Shown piece after piece: positions 7,663 through 15,095 of a DNA stretch of 64,000 nt. Numbering within the stretch: the first letter of the stretch is position 1; each line of letters starts with the position of its first letter. Under the pieces are notes generated by a model that was given only the letters and a program-made list of their open reading frames with translations, searched no databases and was not told the DNA's origin. The translations under genes were made by a program, and so were the position numbers. The stretch covers positions 2,464,001 through 2,528,000 of the forward strand of contig NZ_LT827010.1 of NCBI RefSeq assembly GCF_900119315.1, read 5' to 3'. The DNA is from Actinoplanes sp. SE50/110. GTDB taxonomy: Bacteria > Actinomycetota > Actinomycetes > Mycobacteriales > Micromonosporaceae.

Positions 7663-8574
7663 TCAGTCGGGGACGGCGATGACCAGCTTGCCGCGGGTGT
7701 GGCCGGTGGCGCTCTGGACCTGGGCGCGCCCGGCATCCGACAGCGGATACGTCCCGGCCACGGTCAGGCGAAGGGCTCCTGTGCCGGCCAGACGGGCGAG
7801 GTCGGTCAGGCCCTCGACCGTGTTCTGCGCGCCGGCCGAGAAGACGACGCCCAGGGTGCGGGCGGCCGGATCGGCGATGGTCACCACGCGCTCGGTGGAA
7901 CCACCCGCCAGGTCGATGGAGTCGGGCAGCGCTCCGTAGCCGGCCGCGTCGAAGACCGCGTCGACTCCCTGCGGGGCCACCTCACGGACCCGCGCGATCA
8001 GGCCCTCGCCGTAGGCCACCGGGATGGCGCCCAGCGACCGCACGTAGTCGTGGTTGGCCGGTGAGGCGACACCGATGACCGTCGCCCCGGACGCGACCGC
8101 GAGCTGCACCGCGACCCCGCCGACCGCGCCGCTCGCGCCGTGGATCAGCAGCGTCTCGCCTGCTTTCACCCCGAGCAGGCCGAGCACCCGCTGCGCGGTC
8201 TCCCCGGCCACCGGCAGTGCCGCAGCCTCCGCCCAGCTCAACCCGGCCGGTTTCGGCGCGACGACGGTGGCCAGGGCGAACTCCGCGTAGGCCCCGGTAT
8301 CGGTGAATGCGATCACCTCATCACCGGGAGCCGGCCCGGTGACACCCTCGCCGGTCGCGTCGATGACACCGGCCGCCTCCAGCCCCGGCGTGGCCGGGAA
8401 CGTCGTGGGGAAGACCTGCGCCATCGCCCCCTCGCGGATCTTGTGGTCGAGCTGATTCACCCCGGCCGCGCGGACCCGGATCCGCACCTGGCCCGGGCCC
8501 GGCTCGGGAACATCGGCCTCCGTGACCCGCAGCACCTCGGGACCGCCGAACTCCTGGAAAACGATCGCTCGCAT
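7663..8574 (-). CDS. NADP-dependent quinone oxidoreductase-like protein (MDR family)
   Basis: A 303-residue zinc-free medium-chain dehydrogenase/reductase. The GroES-like N-terminus MRAIVFQEFGGPEVL is typical of quinone reductases, and the Rossmann domain has HGASGAVGGVAVQLA near residue 135. The zinc ligands of alcohol dehydrogenases are missing. It probably reduces quinones or enones with NADPH. The ATG at 8574 has GAGGGG eight bases upstream. It is divergent from a MmyB-type regulator with a palindrome between them, an arrangement often seen in actinobacteria and taken here to mean local control. Confidence 0.85.
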   Translation of the reverse strand: MRAIVFQEFGGPEVLRVTEADVPEPGPGQVRIRVRAAGVNQLDHKIREGAMAQVFPTTFPATPGLEAAGVIDATGEGVTGPAPGDEVIAFTDTGAYAEFALATVVAPKPAGLSWAEAAALPVAGETAQRVLGLLGVKAGETLLIHGASGAVGGVAVQLAVASGATVIGVASPANHDYVRSLGAIPVAYGEGLIARVREVAPQGVDAVFDAAGYGALPDSIDLAGGSTERVVTIADPAARTLGVVFSAGAQNTVEGLTDLARLAGTGALRLTVAGTYPLSDAGRAQVQSATGHTRGKLVIAVPD

Positions 8575-8654
8575 CGGTAGCACCCCTCTGTCGTTCGCTG
8601 TCTGCGGCAAGGTTGCACCGCCGGAGACGCGTTGAGGATCGGACCGCTCTAACT

Positions 8655-8669
8655 AGGACTGGCAGTCCT
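8655..8669. promoter_or_regulatory. Operator candidate between oxidoreductase and regulator
   Basis: AGGACTG-G-CAGTCCT is a perfect 7-1-7 palindrome in the 122-base divergent gap, 28 bases before the regulator start. It is the best candidate binding site for the MmyB-type protein. Confidence 0.6.
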
Positions 8670-8696
8670 TGGCTACGGCCGGACGAGCGAGCAACG

Positions 8697-9560
8697 ATGA
8701 ATGCCATGGACCGACGTGAGCTCGCCGACTTCATCCGCCGCTGCCGGGAGCGCATCCGGCCGGAGGATGCCGGGCTCACCTCCGGCCCCCGCCGCCGCGT
8801 TCCGGGGCTGCGCCGGGAGGAGCTGGCCCTGCTCGCCGGCATGTCCGCCGACTATCTGATGCGCCTGGAGCAGGCCCGCAGTCCGCAGCCGTCCATCCAG
8901 GTCCTGCGCGCGCTCGCCTTCGCCTTGCGGCTCGACGACGACGAGCGCGACCACCTCTATCTGCTCGCCGGCCAACGCCCACCCGCCGGTCGGCTCGCCG
9001 GCAATCACGTCCGGCCCGGGCTGCTCACCCTGCTCGGCCAGCTGACCATGTCCCCGGCCCAGATCGTCACCGACCTCGGCGACCTGCTCGCACAGAACGC
9101 GCTGGCCGAGACCCTGTTCGGCAGCATCTGCCCGGCCGGCCCGCACGACCACGAGCAGGACCACAACCTGGTGTGGCGCTGGTTCAACGACGGGCGCCTG
9201 CGCGCCTCCATCCCGGAGGAGGACCACGACTACTGCAGCCGCATGCACGTCGCCGACCTGCGCGCCGCCGTCGCCCGGCGCGGCGCCGACCCGGCCGCCG
9301 CCGCCCTGGTCCAGCGCCTGCGGGACAGCAGCGCCGAGTTCGCCGAGGTGTGGGACCGCCACGAGGTCGCCGTCCGCCGCAACAGTCGCCTGCGGCTGCA
9401 ACATCCCACGGTCGGGCTGCTGGAGCTCGACTTCGAAATGCTCCTGACCCCCACGGAGGACCAACGTCTGATCCTGCTCACCGCCCCACCGGGCACTCCC
9501 ACCGCCAACTATCTGGACCTTCTACGAGTCATCGGTCAGGAGTCCTTCCAGGAAACCTGA
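8697..9560 (+). CDS. XRE/MmyB-type transcriptional regulator
   Basis: A 287-residue regulator. Residues 1 to about 90 form an XRE-like helix-turn-helix (RRVPGLRREELALLAGMSADYLMRLEQ). Residues about 110 to 280 form the PAS-like ligand-binding domain of the MmyB family, with WRWFND and EFAEVWDRHEV as landmarks. In characterised relatives this domain binds fatty-acid-like molecules. The ATG at 8697 is chosen; the ATG at 8706 is an alternative, and neither has a strong ribosome binding site. It faces the quinone oxidoreductase gene and probably controls it. Confidence 0.87.
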   Translation: MNAMDRRELADFIRRCRERIRPEDAGLTSGPRRRVPGLRREELALLAGMSADYLMRLEQARSPQPSIQVLRALAFALRLDDDERDHLYLLAGQRPPAGRLAGNHVRPGLLTLLGQLTMSPAQIVTDLGDLLAQNALAETLFGSICPAGPHDHEQDHNLVWRWFNDGRLRASIPEEDHDYCSRMHVADLRAAVARRGADPAAAALVQRLRDSSAEFAEVWDRHEVAVRRNSRLRLQHPTVGLLELDFEMLLTPTEDQRLILLTAPPGTPTANYLDLLRVIGQESFQET

Positions 9561-9713
9561 AACCCGATTCCGGCGGTACGCCGTACTGAACAGCCCGCCC
9601 GCACCTACCGCACCGGACGGTTGTGCCGGCAACCGCCCGTCAAAGGCTCCGGTGGCGGCCGGATGTCATCAGCCGCAGTGGCGCCCGGACGTCATTACGG
9701 CGGTGGCGGCCGT

Positions 9714-9834
9714 GTCGGCGGCTGCGGCGGCGCCCGGCTGTCAGTGGCTGCGCCGGCCGGCTGTCGGCGGCTGCGGCGGCGCCCGGCTGTCAGTGGCTGC
9801 GCCGGCCGGCTGTCAGTGGTCGCGCCGGCTGGCT
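9714..9834. repeat. 49-bp tandem repeat, 2.5 copies
   Basis: Units start at 9714 and 9763, and a decayed third runs from 9812 up to and across the stop codon of yjdF. The gap 9561-9835 holds no other recognisable feature; the frames open through it are repetitive and look non-coding. Confidence 0.75.
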
Positions 9835-9835
9835 G

Positions 9836-10222
9836 TCAGTGGCCGCGGCGGCGGGCTCGGGCTTTGGCCTGGCGGACTTGCCGGCGATGGGCGTCGTGCT
9901 CCTCGCGCTGAGTTCGGCTGCGCAGGCTTGATTCCTGTTTCCGCTGCTCCAGTTCCTTTTTCACCGCCTGCTGGGCGGCGGTGCCCAGGCCGGTCACCGC
10001 CAACCGGGGCTTGCGTCGGGGCCGGTCAGTGGCGGGCGCCGGTGGGTTGGCCTCGGCGCGGGAGAGGAGGGTGCCGCCGAACCGGAGGAGGAACTGGTAG
10101 AGCTCGGCGTCGGTGGGTTCCGAACCGAAGACGTGGCGGGTGGCGCGGACCAGGCCGGCGTCCGGGATTTCGAGGACGGCGACCCAGAACGGGTTGTCGA
10201 AATAGAGCGTGAAAGTGGCCAT
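9836..10222 (-). CDS. yjdF: YjdF family protein (DUF2992)
   Basis: A 128-residue protein whose N-terminus MATFTLYFDNPFWVAVLEI matches the YjdF family. The middle (EPTDAELYQFLLRFG) is also family-like, and the C-terminal 50 residues are very basic and predicted helical (KKELEQRKQES). The biochemical role is unknown. In Firmicutes the gene is controlled by the yjdF riboswitch, which senses azaaromatic compounds. Here AGGAGAC lies at the correct distance from the ATG, but it can be hidden in a predicted RNA fold (see the leader entry). It is monocistronic. Confidence 0.85.
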   Translation of the reverse strand: MATFTLYFDNPFWVAVLEIPDAGLVRATRHVFGSEPTDAELYQFLLRFGGTLLSRAEANPPAPATDRPRRKPRLAVTGLGTAAQQAVKKELEQRKQESSLRSRTQREEHDAHRRQVRQAKARARRRGH

Positions 10223-10225
10223 GGT

Positions 10226-10336
10226 GTCTCCTGTGCGCAGGCGGCAAGCGTCCTGCGCTGGACAACCGGTCGATGATCATGACCGGCAGGAGACGGGCCG
10301 TCCGGTTCCGGACGACGCCCCGACTACCGACGGGGC
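10226..10336 (-). ncRNA. Structured yjdF leader, candidate translational riboswitch
   Basis: The minus-strand leader can form an 8-bp closing stem between GTCTCCTG (10294-10287) and CAGGAGAC (10233-10226), which contains the yjdF ribosome binding site. The stem encloses two hairpins: CCGGTC/GACCGG (10286-10266) and GCGCAGG/CCTGCGC (10258-10235). This gives a three-way junction that masks the start region. Two more hairpins sit upstream at 10299-10314 and 10317-10336. Control of yjdF homologues by a riboswitch is known in Firmicutes; whether this is the same RNA class or another is open. Confidence 0.55.
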
Positions 10337-10414
10337 AGTGTTTTCGCGCGCCCCCAGGATAGCGACTTCAGCGGCGCGACGCGGGCGGCATGCAGCGGCT
10401 GGGCGGTGGCGCGG

Positions 10415-10911
10415 TCAGCCGGCGAGCAGCTGCTCGCGCAGGATGTCGGCGTGGCCGCAGTGCTGGGCCAGCTCGCGCAGCATGTGGAGGTAGACCCAGC
10501 GCAGCGGGAGGGGACCCCGGCGGTATCCGGTCAGGATGTCGTCGAGGTCCAGCATGGCTGTCGCGCGGCGGGAGGCGGCGCAGGCGTCGCGGTGTGCGCG
10601 CTGGACGTCGGCGATCGTGTCGTCCTCGTCAAGCAGGAACGAGTCGGCGGAGTCCGCCGGGATGCCGATCTCCGCGCGGGAGCGGCCGGTGACCGCCTCG
10701 TCGAACCACACCCGCTCCACGAAGGCCGCGTGTTTCACCAGGCCCAGCAGTGTGGTCTCGGAGGACACCAGCCGGTGCCGGGCCTGCTCCTCGGTCAGGT
10801 CGTCCAGGCTGGCGCGCAGCGCCGGCGGTGTTCGTCGAGGAACGACTCGAACTGGTCCTTGGCCGGCTGGCCGATCACCGTGTCGGCGAAGGTGGGCGGG
10901 AAGGTGGGCAT
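10415..10911 (-). pseudogene. DinB/DUF664 family protein, frameshifted
   Basis: The protein starts as MPTFPPTFADTV...FESFLDEHR in one frame and continues as ALRASLDDLTEEQARHRLV in another. The break lies near 10827-10832, where one base too many (or two too few) occurs. The remainder (TTLLGLVKHAAFVERVWF, then LREQLLAG at the end) is a normal four-helix DUF664 protein of about 165 residues, related to mycothiol- or bacillithiol-using DinB enzymes. A second start four codons earlier (10923) is possible. It may be a recent mutation or a sequencing error, because nothing else is damaged. Confidence 0.75.
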
Positions 10912-10960
10912 GGGCCCGAGCATTCCAGACGGCATCGGCGGAAGTGTGTATTGTCGGGCC

Positions 10961-11686
10961 GTGCCTGATCCCGTGACCAGCCGTGGCAATGTGACTGCCA
11001 AGCGTTCCGCCGCCGCTTCGCCGCGCCGCGGCGCCCCGCCGCTGAAGACGAAGGCCGAGAAGCGGGCCGAGGCCAAAGCTGCCAAGGCGCGGGCCCGGGC
11101 GCAGCGGAAACGCCGGGAGCTGCTGACCATCGGCGGGGCCGCGGTCGTCGTGCTGGCCCTGGTCGTCGGCCTGATCGTCTGGATCGGTCACTCGTCGTCG
11201 GATTCCGGCTCCGGCAGCGCGGGCACCGCGAGTGCGGCCGCCTCCGATGCGGCGGCCCCGCCGAGCGCGGCGGCCGAGCCGGCCGCGACGTTCCCACCGC
11301 TGCCCGTGGGCGCCGACCCGGCTCTCGGCAAGAAGCCGAAGGTCACCAAGGGCGCCGGCAAGCTGACCGCCCTGAAGACCACCACCCTGATCAAGGGCAC
11401 CGGCGCGCCGGTCCAGGCCGGTCAGACGATCAGCGTGAACTACGTCGGGGTGACCTACGCCGACGGCAAGGAGTTCGACGAGTCCTGGAAGCGCCAGGAG
11501 CCGTTCAGCTTCCCGGCCGGCGGCGGGCAGGTCATCAAGGGCTGGGACCAGGGCCTGATCGGGGTGCCGGTCGGCAGCCGGGTGCAGCTCGACATCCCGC
11601 CGGCGCTGGCCTACGGCGAGAAGCCGGCCGGTGGCCAGCCGGCCGGCGCGCTGCGGTTCGTCGTCGACGTGCTGTCGGCCGCCTGA
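10961..11686 (+). CDS. Membrane-anchored FKBP-type peptidyl-prolyl isomerase
   Basis: A 241-residue protein with three parts. Residues 1-53 are basic and lysine/alanine-rich; one membrane helix follows (about 54-76, LLTIGGAAVVVLALVVGLIV). After an Ala/Ser/Pro linker, residues 130-241 form an FKBP domain with VNYVGVTYADGKEFDESW and VIKGWDQGLIGVPVGSRVQL. It should catalyse proline isomerisation on proteins folding outside the membrane. The GTG at 10961 is chosen as the earliest sensible start. It is transcribed away from the broken DinB gene; a separate, unrelated repeat array follows. Confidence 0.85.
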   Translation: MPDPVTSRGNVTAKRSAAASPRRGAPPLKTKAEKRAEAKAAKARARAQRKRRELLTIGGAAVVVLALVVGLIVWIGHSSSDSGSGSAGTASAAASDAAAPPSAAAEPAATFPPLPVGADPALGKKPKVTKGAGKLTALKTTTLIKGTGAPVQAGQTISVNYVGVTYADGKEFDESWKRQEPFSFPAGGGQVIKGWDQGLIGVPVGSRVQLDIPPALAYGEKPAGGQPAGALRFVVDVLSAA

Positions 11687-11700
11687 CCGGCCTCCCGGGG

Positions 11701-11792
11701 GTCGTGGACCGTGCTGCTCAACGGTCGTGGACCGTGCTGCTCAACGGTCGTGGACCGTGCTGCTCAACCGTCGTGGACCGTGCTGCTCAACG
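11701..11792. repeat. 23-bp tandem repeat, four copies
   Basis: Four units of GTCGTGGACCGTGCTGCTCA plus three bases follow one another, with a single base difference in the third. The array starts 15 bases after the FKBP gene and ends close to the point where the next gene fragment lost its 5-prime part. Confidence 0.9.
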
Positions 11793-11876
11793 GTCGTGAA
11801 GCGCCGGTGCTGGAGGGTCGTCGGGTCCGGTGGCAGCCGCTCGGCCACCGGCACGCCGGCGATCTCGCGGCACGTG

Positions 11877-12152
11877 ATGCGCATCGACCTCGAGACCGAC
11901 GCCCGCAACGCGCGCTCCCGGGCCGCGATCGAGCGGGTCGGGGCGCGGTTCGCGGGTGTGCTGCGCAACCGGTCGAAGTCGTGGGCGCCGGGCGAGGACG
12001 GGCTGCTGCGCGACTCGGCCATGTTCGCGATCACCGCTGCTGCGGAGTGGCCGGACTGCCGGGACCGGCTGGTGAGGCAGCTGGAAGCCGGCGGGAAAAG
12101 CGGCGGACAGCCGGGAACGAGTCCGGTTGGATGGGCGCGTGAATCACGATGA
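11877..12152 (+). pseudogene. GNAT acetyltransferase, C-terminal remnant
   Basis: About 90 residues match the C-terminal end of RimJ/RimL-like acetyltransferases: LETDARNARSRAAIERVGAR, then GVLRNRSKSW and DSAMFAI. The acetyl-CoA-binding part that should precede them is missing; upstream in the same frame lies only the 23-bp repeat array. The fragment is therefore a remnant, perhaps cut off by repeat expansion or deletion. Its end overlaps the start of the next acetyltransferase gene by 14 bases. Confidence 0.65.
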
Positions 12153-12870
12153 GGTAATGGCGCTGTTCGATCGGCAGATGCGCCGCGACATGCCGGGCGC
12201 CGAACGCGGCCTCCGGTACACCCGCAACGCCGGCACGGCGCAGGACTGGAATGCCGTGGTGTGGTCCGATCTCGACGAGGAGACCGCGGACGCGGAAATC
12301 GCCGAGCAGGTGCGCTACTTTGCCGGACGTGGTGTCGGGTTCGAATGGAAGACGTACGGCCACGACCGCCCGGCCGACCTCGGCGCCCGGCTGGAACGGG
12401 CCGGTTTCGTGCCGGGTGAGCCGGAATCGCTGATGATCGCGCCGATCGGCGAACTGGATCTGGACGTGGCCCCGCCCGACGGGGTGCGGCTGGTGCCGGT
12501 GACCGACGCGGCCGGCCTGGCCTTGCTGATCCGGGCCAGCGAGTCGGCGTTCGGGGAACCGGCCGGCTCGTGGCGGCATCAAGAGCCGGCAAGCCTGCGC
12601 GCGTTCGTCGCGATGGCCGGCGACGAGCCGATCTCCGGTGCCCGCATGGAGGTGCACGAGGGCACCGCGTTCGCGAGCCTGTGGGGCGGCGGCACCGTCG
12701 AGAAATGGCGGGGCCGGGGCGTCTATCGTGCCCTGGTGGCCTGCCGGGCACGGATCGCGGCCGACCTCGGGTACGAGTATCTGCAGGTCGACGCCTCCGA
12801 CCAGAGCCGCCCGATCCTGCTGCGGCTGGGCTTCGCCGCGGTCGGTACGACCACGCCGTACCACCGCTGA
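12139..12870 (+). CDS. GNAT family N-acetyltransferase
   Basis: A 243-residue protein. The N-terminal half is a helical domain of unknown role; the acetyltransferase core lies at about residues 125-240. WRGRGVYRALVACRARIAADLGYEY is the acetyl-CoA loop (R/Q-x-x-G-x-G/A) and LGFAAVGTTTPYHR the family-typical end. The acceptor is unknown. The GTG at 12139 is preferred over an upstream TTG because it gives a plain N-terminus (MNHDEVMALFDRQMRRDM). It lies just behind the remnant of another acetyltransferase, but the two are not similar in the visible parts. Confidence 0.85.
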   Translation: MNHDEVMALFDRQMRRDMPGAERGLRYTRNAGTAQDWNAVVWSDLDEETADAEIAEQVRYFAGRGVGFEWKTYGHDRPADLGARLERAGFVPGEPESLMIAPIGELDLDVAPPDGVRLVPVTDAAGLALLIRASESAFGEPAGSWRHQEPASLRAFVAMAGDEPISGARMEVHEGTAFASLWGGGTVEKWRGRGVYRALVACRARIAADLGYEYLQVDASDQSRPILLRLGFAAVGTTTPYHR

Positions 12871-12888
12871 GATAGTTAGGGTTGCCGC

Positions 12889-13767
12889 ATGCGCATCTCC
12901 ATCTGGCCCGGCGCCGGTCAGTCCTGGTCCGGCATTCTCGAGGCCACCCGTCACGCGGAAGAGACCGGCTGGGACGGCGTCTGGATCGCCGACCACTTCA
13001 TGCCGAACGCCGGCCCCGGCCGGGACCCGCTCGCCCCCACCCTGGAAGCCGGCACCCTGGTCGCCGGCCTGGCCGCCGCGGTGCCCCGGCTGCGGATCGG
13101 CACGCTCGTCTACGGCAACACGTATCGCCACCCGGCGGTCCTCGCGAACATGGCGGTCACCGCCGACCACATCAGCGGCGGCCGGTTCACCCTCGGCGTC
13201 GGCGCCGGCTGGCAGGTGAACGAGCACGAGCAGTACGGGATCGAGCTGCCGCCGACCAGGCAGCTGCTGGACCGGTTCGTCGAGGCGCTGCAGGTGCTGC
13301 ACGGGCTGCTGCGTACCCCGAAGACGACGCTGAACGGGGAGTACTACCAGCTGACCGACGCGGTATGCGAACCGAAACCGGTCCAGCACCCGCTGCCGAT
13401 CATGATCGGCGCCAAGGGTGAGAAACGGATGCTCGGCGTCGTCGCCGAATACGCCGACATGTGGAACACCTGGGGCCATCCGGAGGTCATCGCGCACAAA
13501 TCGGCGGTCCTGGACCGGTTCTGCGCCGAGATCAACCGGGACCCGCGCACCATCGAGCGCACCGCGCAGGCCCTCACGGTCGTCGACGGGCCCCTGCCGG
13601 ACAATCTGCCGGTTCCGGTGATCGGCGGCAGCCGGGCGGCGCTCGCCGACGCCATCGCCGAATACCGCGCGGCCGGACTCGACGAACTCATCATCCCGGA
13701 CGGCCTGCTCGGCACCGGCGCCGAAAAGCTCAAGGACATGGACGTCATCCTGGGACTGGTGCGGTAG
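12889..13767 (+). CDS. LLM class F420-dependent oxidoreductase
   Basis: A 292-residue TIM-barrel oxidoreductase of the luciferase-like group. MRISIWPGAGQSWSGILE starts the first strand, then GWDGVWIADHF and GGRFTLGVGAGWQVNEHEQYGI, a typical F420/FMN-binding region. In actinobacteria such proteins mostly use cofactor F420; the substrate is unknown. It starts 18 bases after the GNAT stop, so the two are probably co-transcribed. A strong hairpin lies about 40 bases after its stop codon. Confidence 0.88.
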   Translation: MRISIWPGAGQSWSGILEATRHAEETGWDGVWIADHFMPNAGPGRDPLAPTLEAGTLVAGLAAAVPRLRIGTLVYGNTYRHPAVLANMAVTADHISGGRFTLGVGAGWQVNEHEQYGIELPPTRQLLDRFVEALQVLHGLLRTPKTTLNGEYYQLTDAVCEPKPVQHPLPIMIGAKGEKRMLGVVAEYADMWNTWGHPEVIAHKSAVLDRFCAEINRDPRTIERTAQALTVVDGPLPDNLPVPVIGGSRAALADAIAEYRAAGLDELIIPDGLLGTGAEKLKDMDVILGLVR

Positions 13768-13806
13768 CCCGCGGTCTTTCCGCGACCATCCACGGACGGT
13801 AGGGCG

Positions 13807-13846
13807 CGGCGATTCGTTCCGGCCGCGCCAGCGGCCGGAATCGCCG
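13807..13846 (+). terminator. Hairpin behind the LLM oxidoreductase gene
   Basis: CGGCGATT and CCGGCCGC pair with GCGGCCGG and AATCGCCG, giving two 8-bp stems broken by a four-base bulge with a GCCA loop. It has no U-tract, which is usual for high-GC actinobacteria. Confidence 0.6.
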
Positions 13847-13862
13847 GGTCCGGGAGCGGCGG

Positions 13863-13898
13863 GAGCGGCGATCAGTTATCGGCCGCAGCGCACGACAT
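13863..13898. repeat. Dispersed 36-bp element, copy 1
   Basis: The segment beginning GAGCGGCGATCAGT and ending GCGCACGACAT recurs at 34042-34077 with only three differences. This copy lies between the LLM terminator and the PilZ gene. Confidence 0.75.
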
Positions 13899-14058
13899 GA
13901 TGAATGTGAATGTGTTTTGCCGTTGCCGACCGGGAGCGGAATCGCCGGGGAGAGACTCGGATCGCAACTCCCGGACCTCTCAAGGGCGAGGGGGCGCCGC
14001 CGACCTTGCAGGACGACCCGCGGAGTGCGGGCCAGGCGACGTGAAAGGCCGGCGTGTG

Positions 14059-14685
14059 ATGGAGTTGCCCGAGATCGGTTCCGAGATGTTCCTGGCCCTG
14101 GGCGAGGGCGTGAACTTCCGCTCCCGGCTGGAGTCGGTGGACGGGGAGGTCTTCAGCGTGGCCGCTCCGCTGGAGACGGCCGGGCCGTCGGGGTTCCTGC
14201 CGGGCTACGAGTTCGACGTGTTCTGGGTGCCGCCGCGCAGCCGGGTGGTGATGCCGGTGCTGCTCAAGAGCGTGACCGACGGGGCGCCGTTCCGGTGGAA
14301 CCTGTTCCCGACGGCGGAGCCGGTGATCAGCAACCGGCGCGAGTACGCCCGTGGCGGGGCCGGTGCGCCGATCCGCCTGTTCGGTGAGTGGGGGCCGCAG
14401 TACCTGCAGGGCCGGATGCTCGACATCAGCGAGGGCGGCCTGCGGTTCTGGGTGCCCGAGGGCAAGATGTTCAAGGAGGGCGAGCAGCTGCGCGCCCTGG
14501 TCTGGCTCGGCAACGGCGAGGCGGAGCTCAAGGGCCGGGTGTACGCGGTCCGCGAGGCGGGCGACGAGCCCGGCCACCACGTGGTGCTGATCTTCAAGAC
14601 CGTGGACCCGTTGGCCCAGATGATCCGCCAGTACGTGATCGCCTGGGAGATCGGCGAGCGCCGCAAGGCCCGCCAGCGCGCCTGA
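14059..14685 (+). CDS. PilZ domain protein, YcgR-like
   Basis: A 208-residue protein with two beta-barrel domains as in YcgR. The N-terminal part (about 1-95) resembles the YcgR-N fold; the C-terminal part carries the cyclic di-GMP signature as RREYAR followed by DISEGG. It should therefore bind cyclic di-GMP and pass the signal to a partner, perhaps for motility or surface attachment. The ATG at 14059 is chosen; the adjacent GTG at 14056 and one at 14041 are in frame, and a weak GAAAGG site lies ahead. It is monocistronic. Confidence 0.85.
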   Translation: MELPEIGSEMFLALGEGVNFRSRLESVDGEVFSVAAPLETAGPSGFLPGYEFDVFWVPPRSRVVMPVLLKSVTDGAPFRWNLFPTAEPVISNRREYARGGAGAPIRLFGEWGPQYLQGRMLDISEGGLRFWVPEGKMFKEGEQLRALVWLGNGEAELKGRVYAVREAGDEPGHHVVLIFKTVDPLAQMIRQYVIAWEIGERRKARQRA

Positions 14686-14688
14686 CGA

Positions 14689-15068
14689 TCAGCGGATCCG
14701 CACGGTGCCGGCCTGAACCGACGACAGTTTGTCCGGGTTGGCGGTGTTGAGAACCACCGCCACCCGGCCGTCGGCGTCCCCCTCCGGCGCGAGCAGCGCC
14801 ATCAGTGTGTTGCGGTCGCCGCCGTCGGCGGCCGCGAAGAAGCGCCCGGTCACGGTCCGCTGCCGCTCCCGGTCCGCGAGAAGACTTCGACGATTGCCGC
14901 GTACGTGGTCCCGCGCGCGCCGGGCGGCCTGACGTACACCGGCCGGGCTGCGGTCGAGCGGCCGCCGCTGTCCCGTCGGACGAGCAGGCGAAGGCCCCGG
15001 AGCACGAGCACCGCGCGTGGCGTGTAGCTGCCGCCACGCCGCCGGCCGGGCGTCCCGAGGCCCGGCAC
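14689..15068 (-). pseudogene. Unrecognised gene with a frameshift
   Basis: Two minus-strand frames join into one sensible sequence: YAAIVEVFS in the upstream frame, then ADRERQRTVTGRFFAAADGG, and a C-terminus DKLSSVQAGTVRIR. One base appears to be missing near 14875. The N-terminal part is unclear; an alternative frame there has a cysteine-containing stretch that might be a lipoprotein signal. No family was recognised. If the break is a sequencing error, this is an intact gene of about 125 residues next to the septum-formation gene. Confidence 0.35.
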
Positions 15069-15095
15069 GTCGCCGGAGCGAGCCGGTGGCTCAGG

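Noticed and set aside
9621..9931. Short plus-strand frames in the 49-bp repeat region
   Set aside because: Three overlapping Arg/Gly/Ala-rich frames read through the same repeats and into the yjdF gene; none has coding character.
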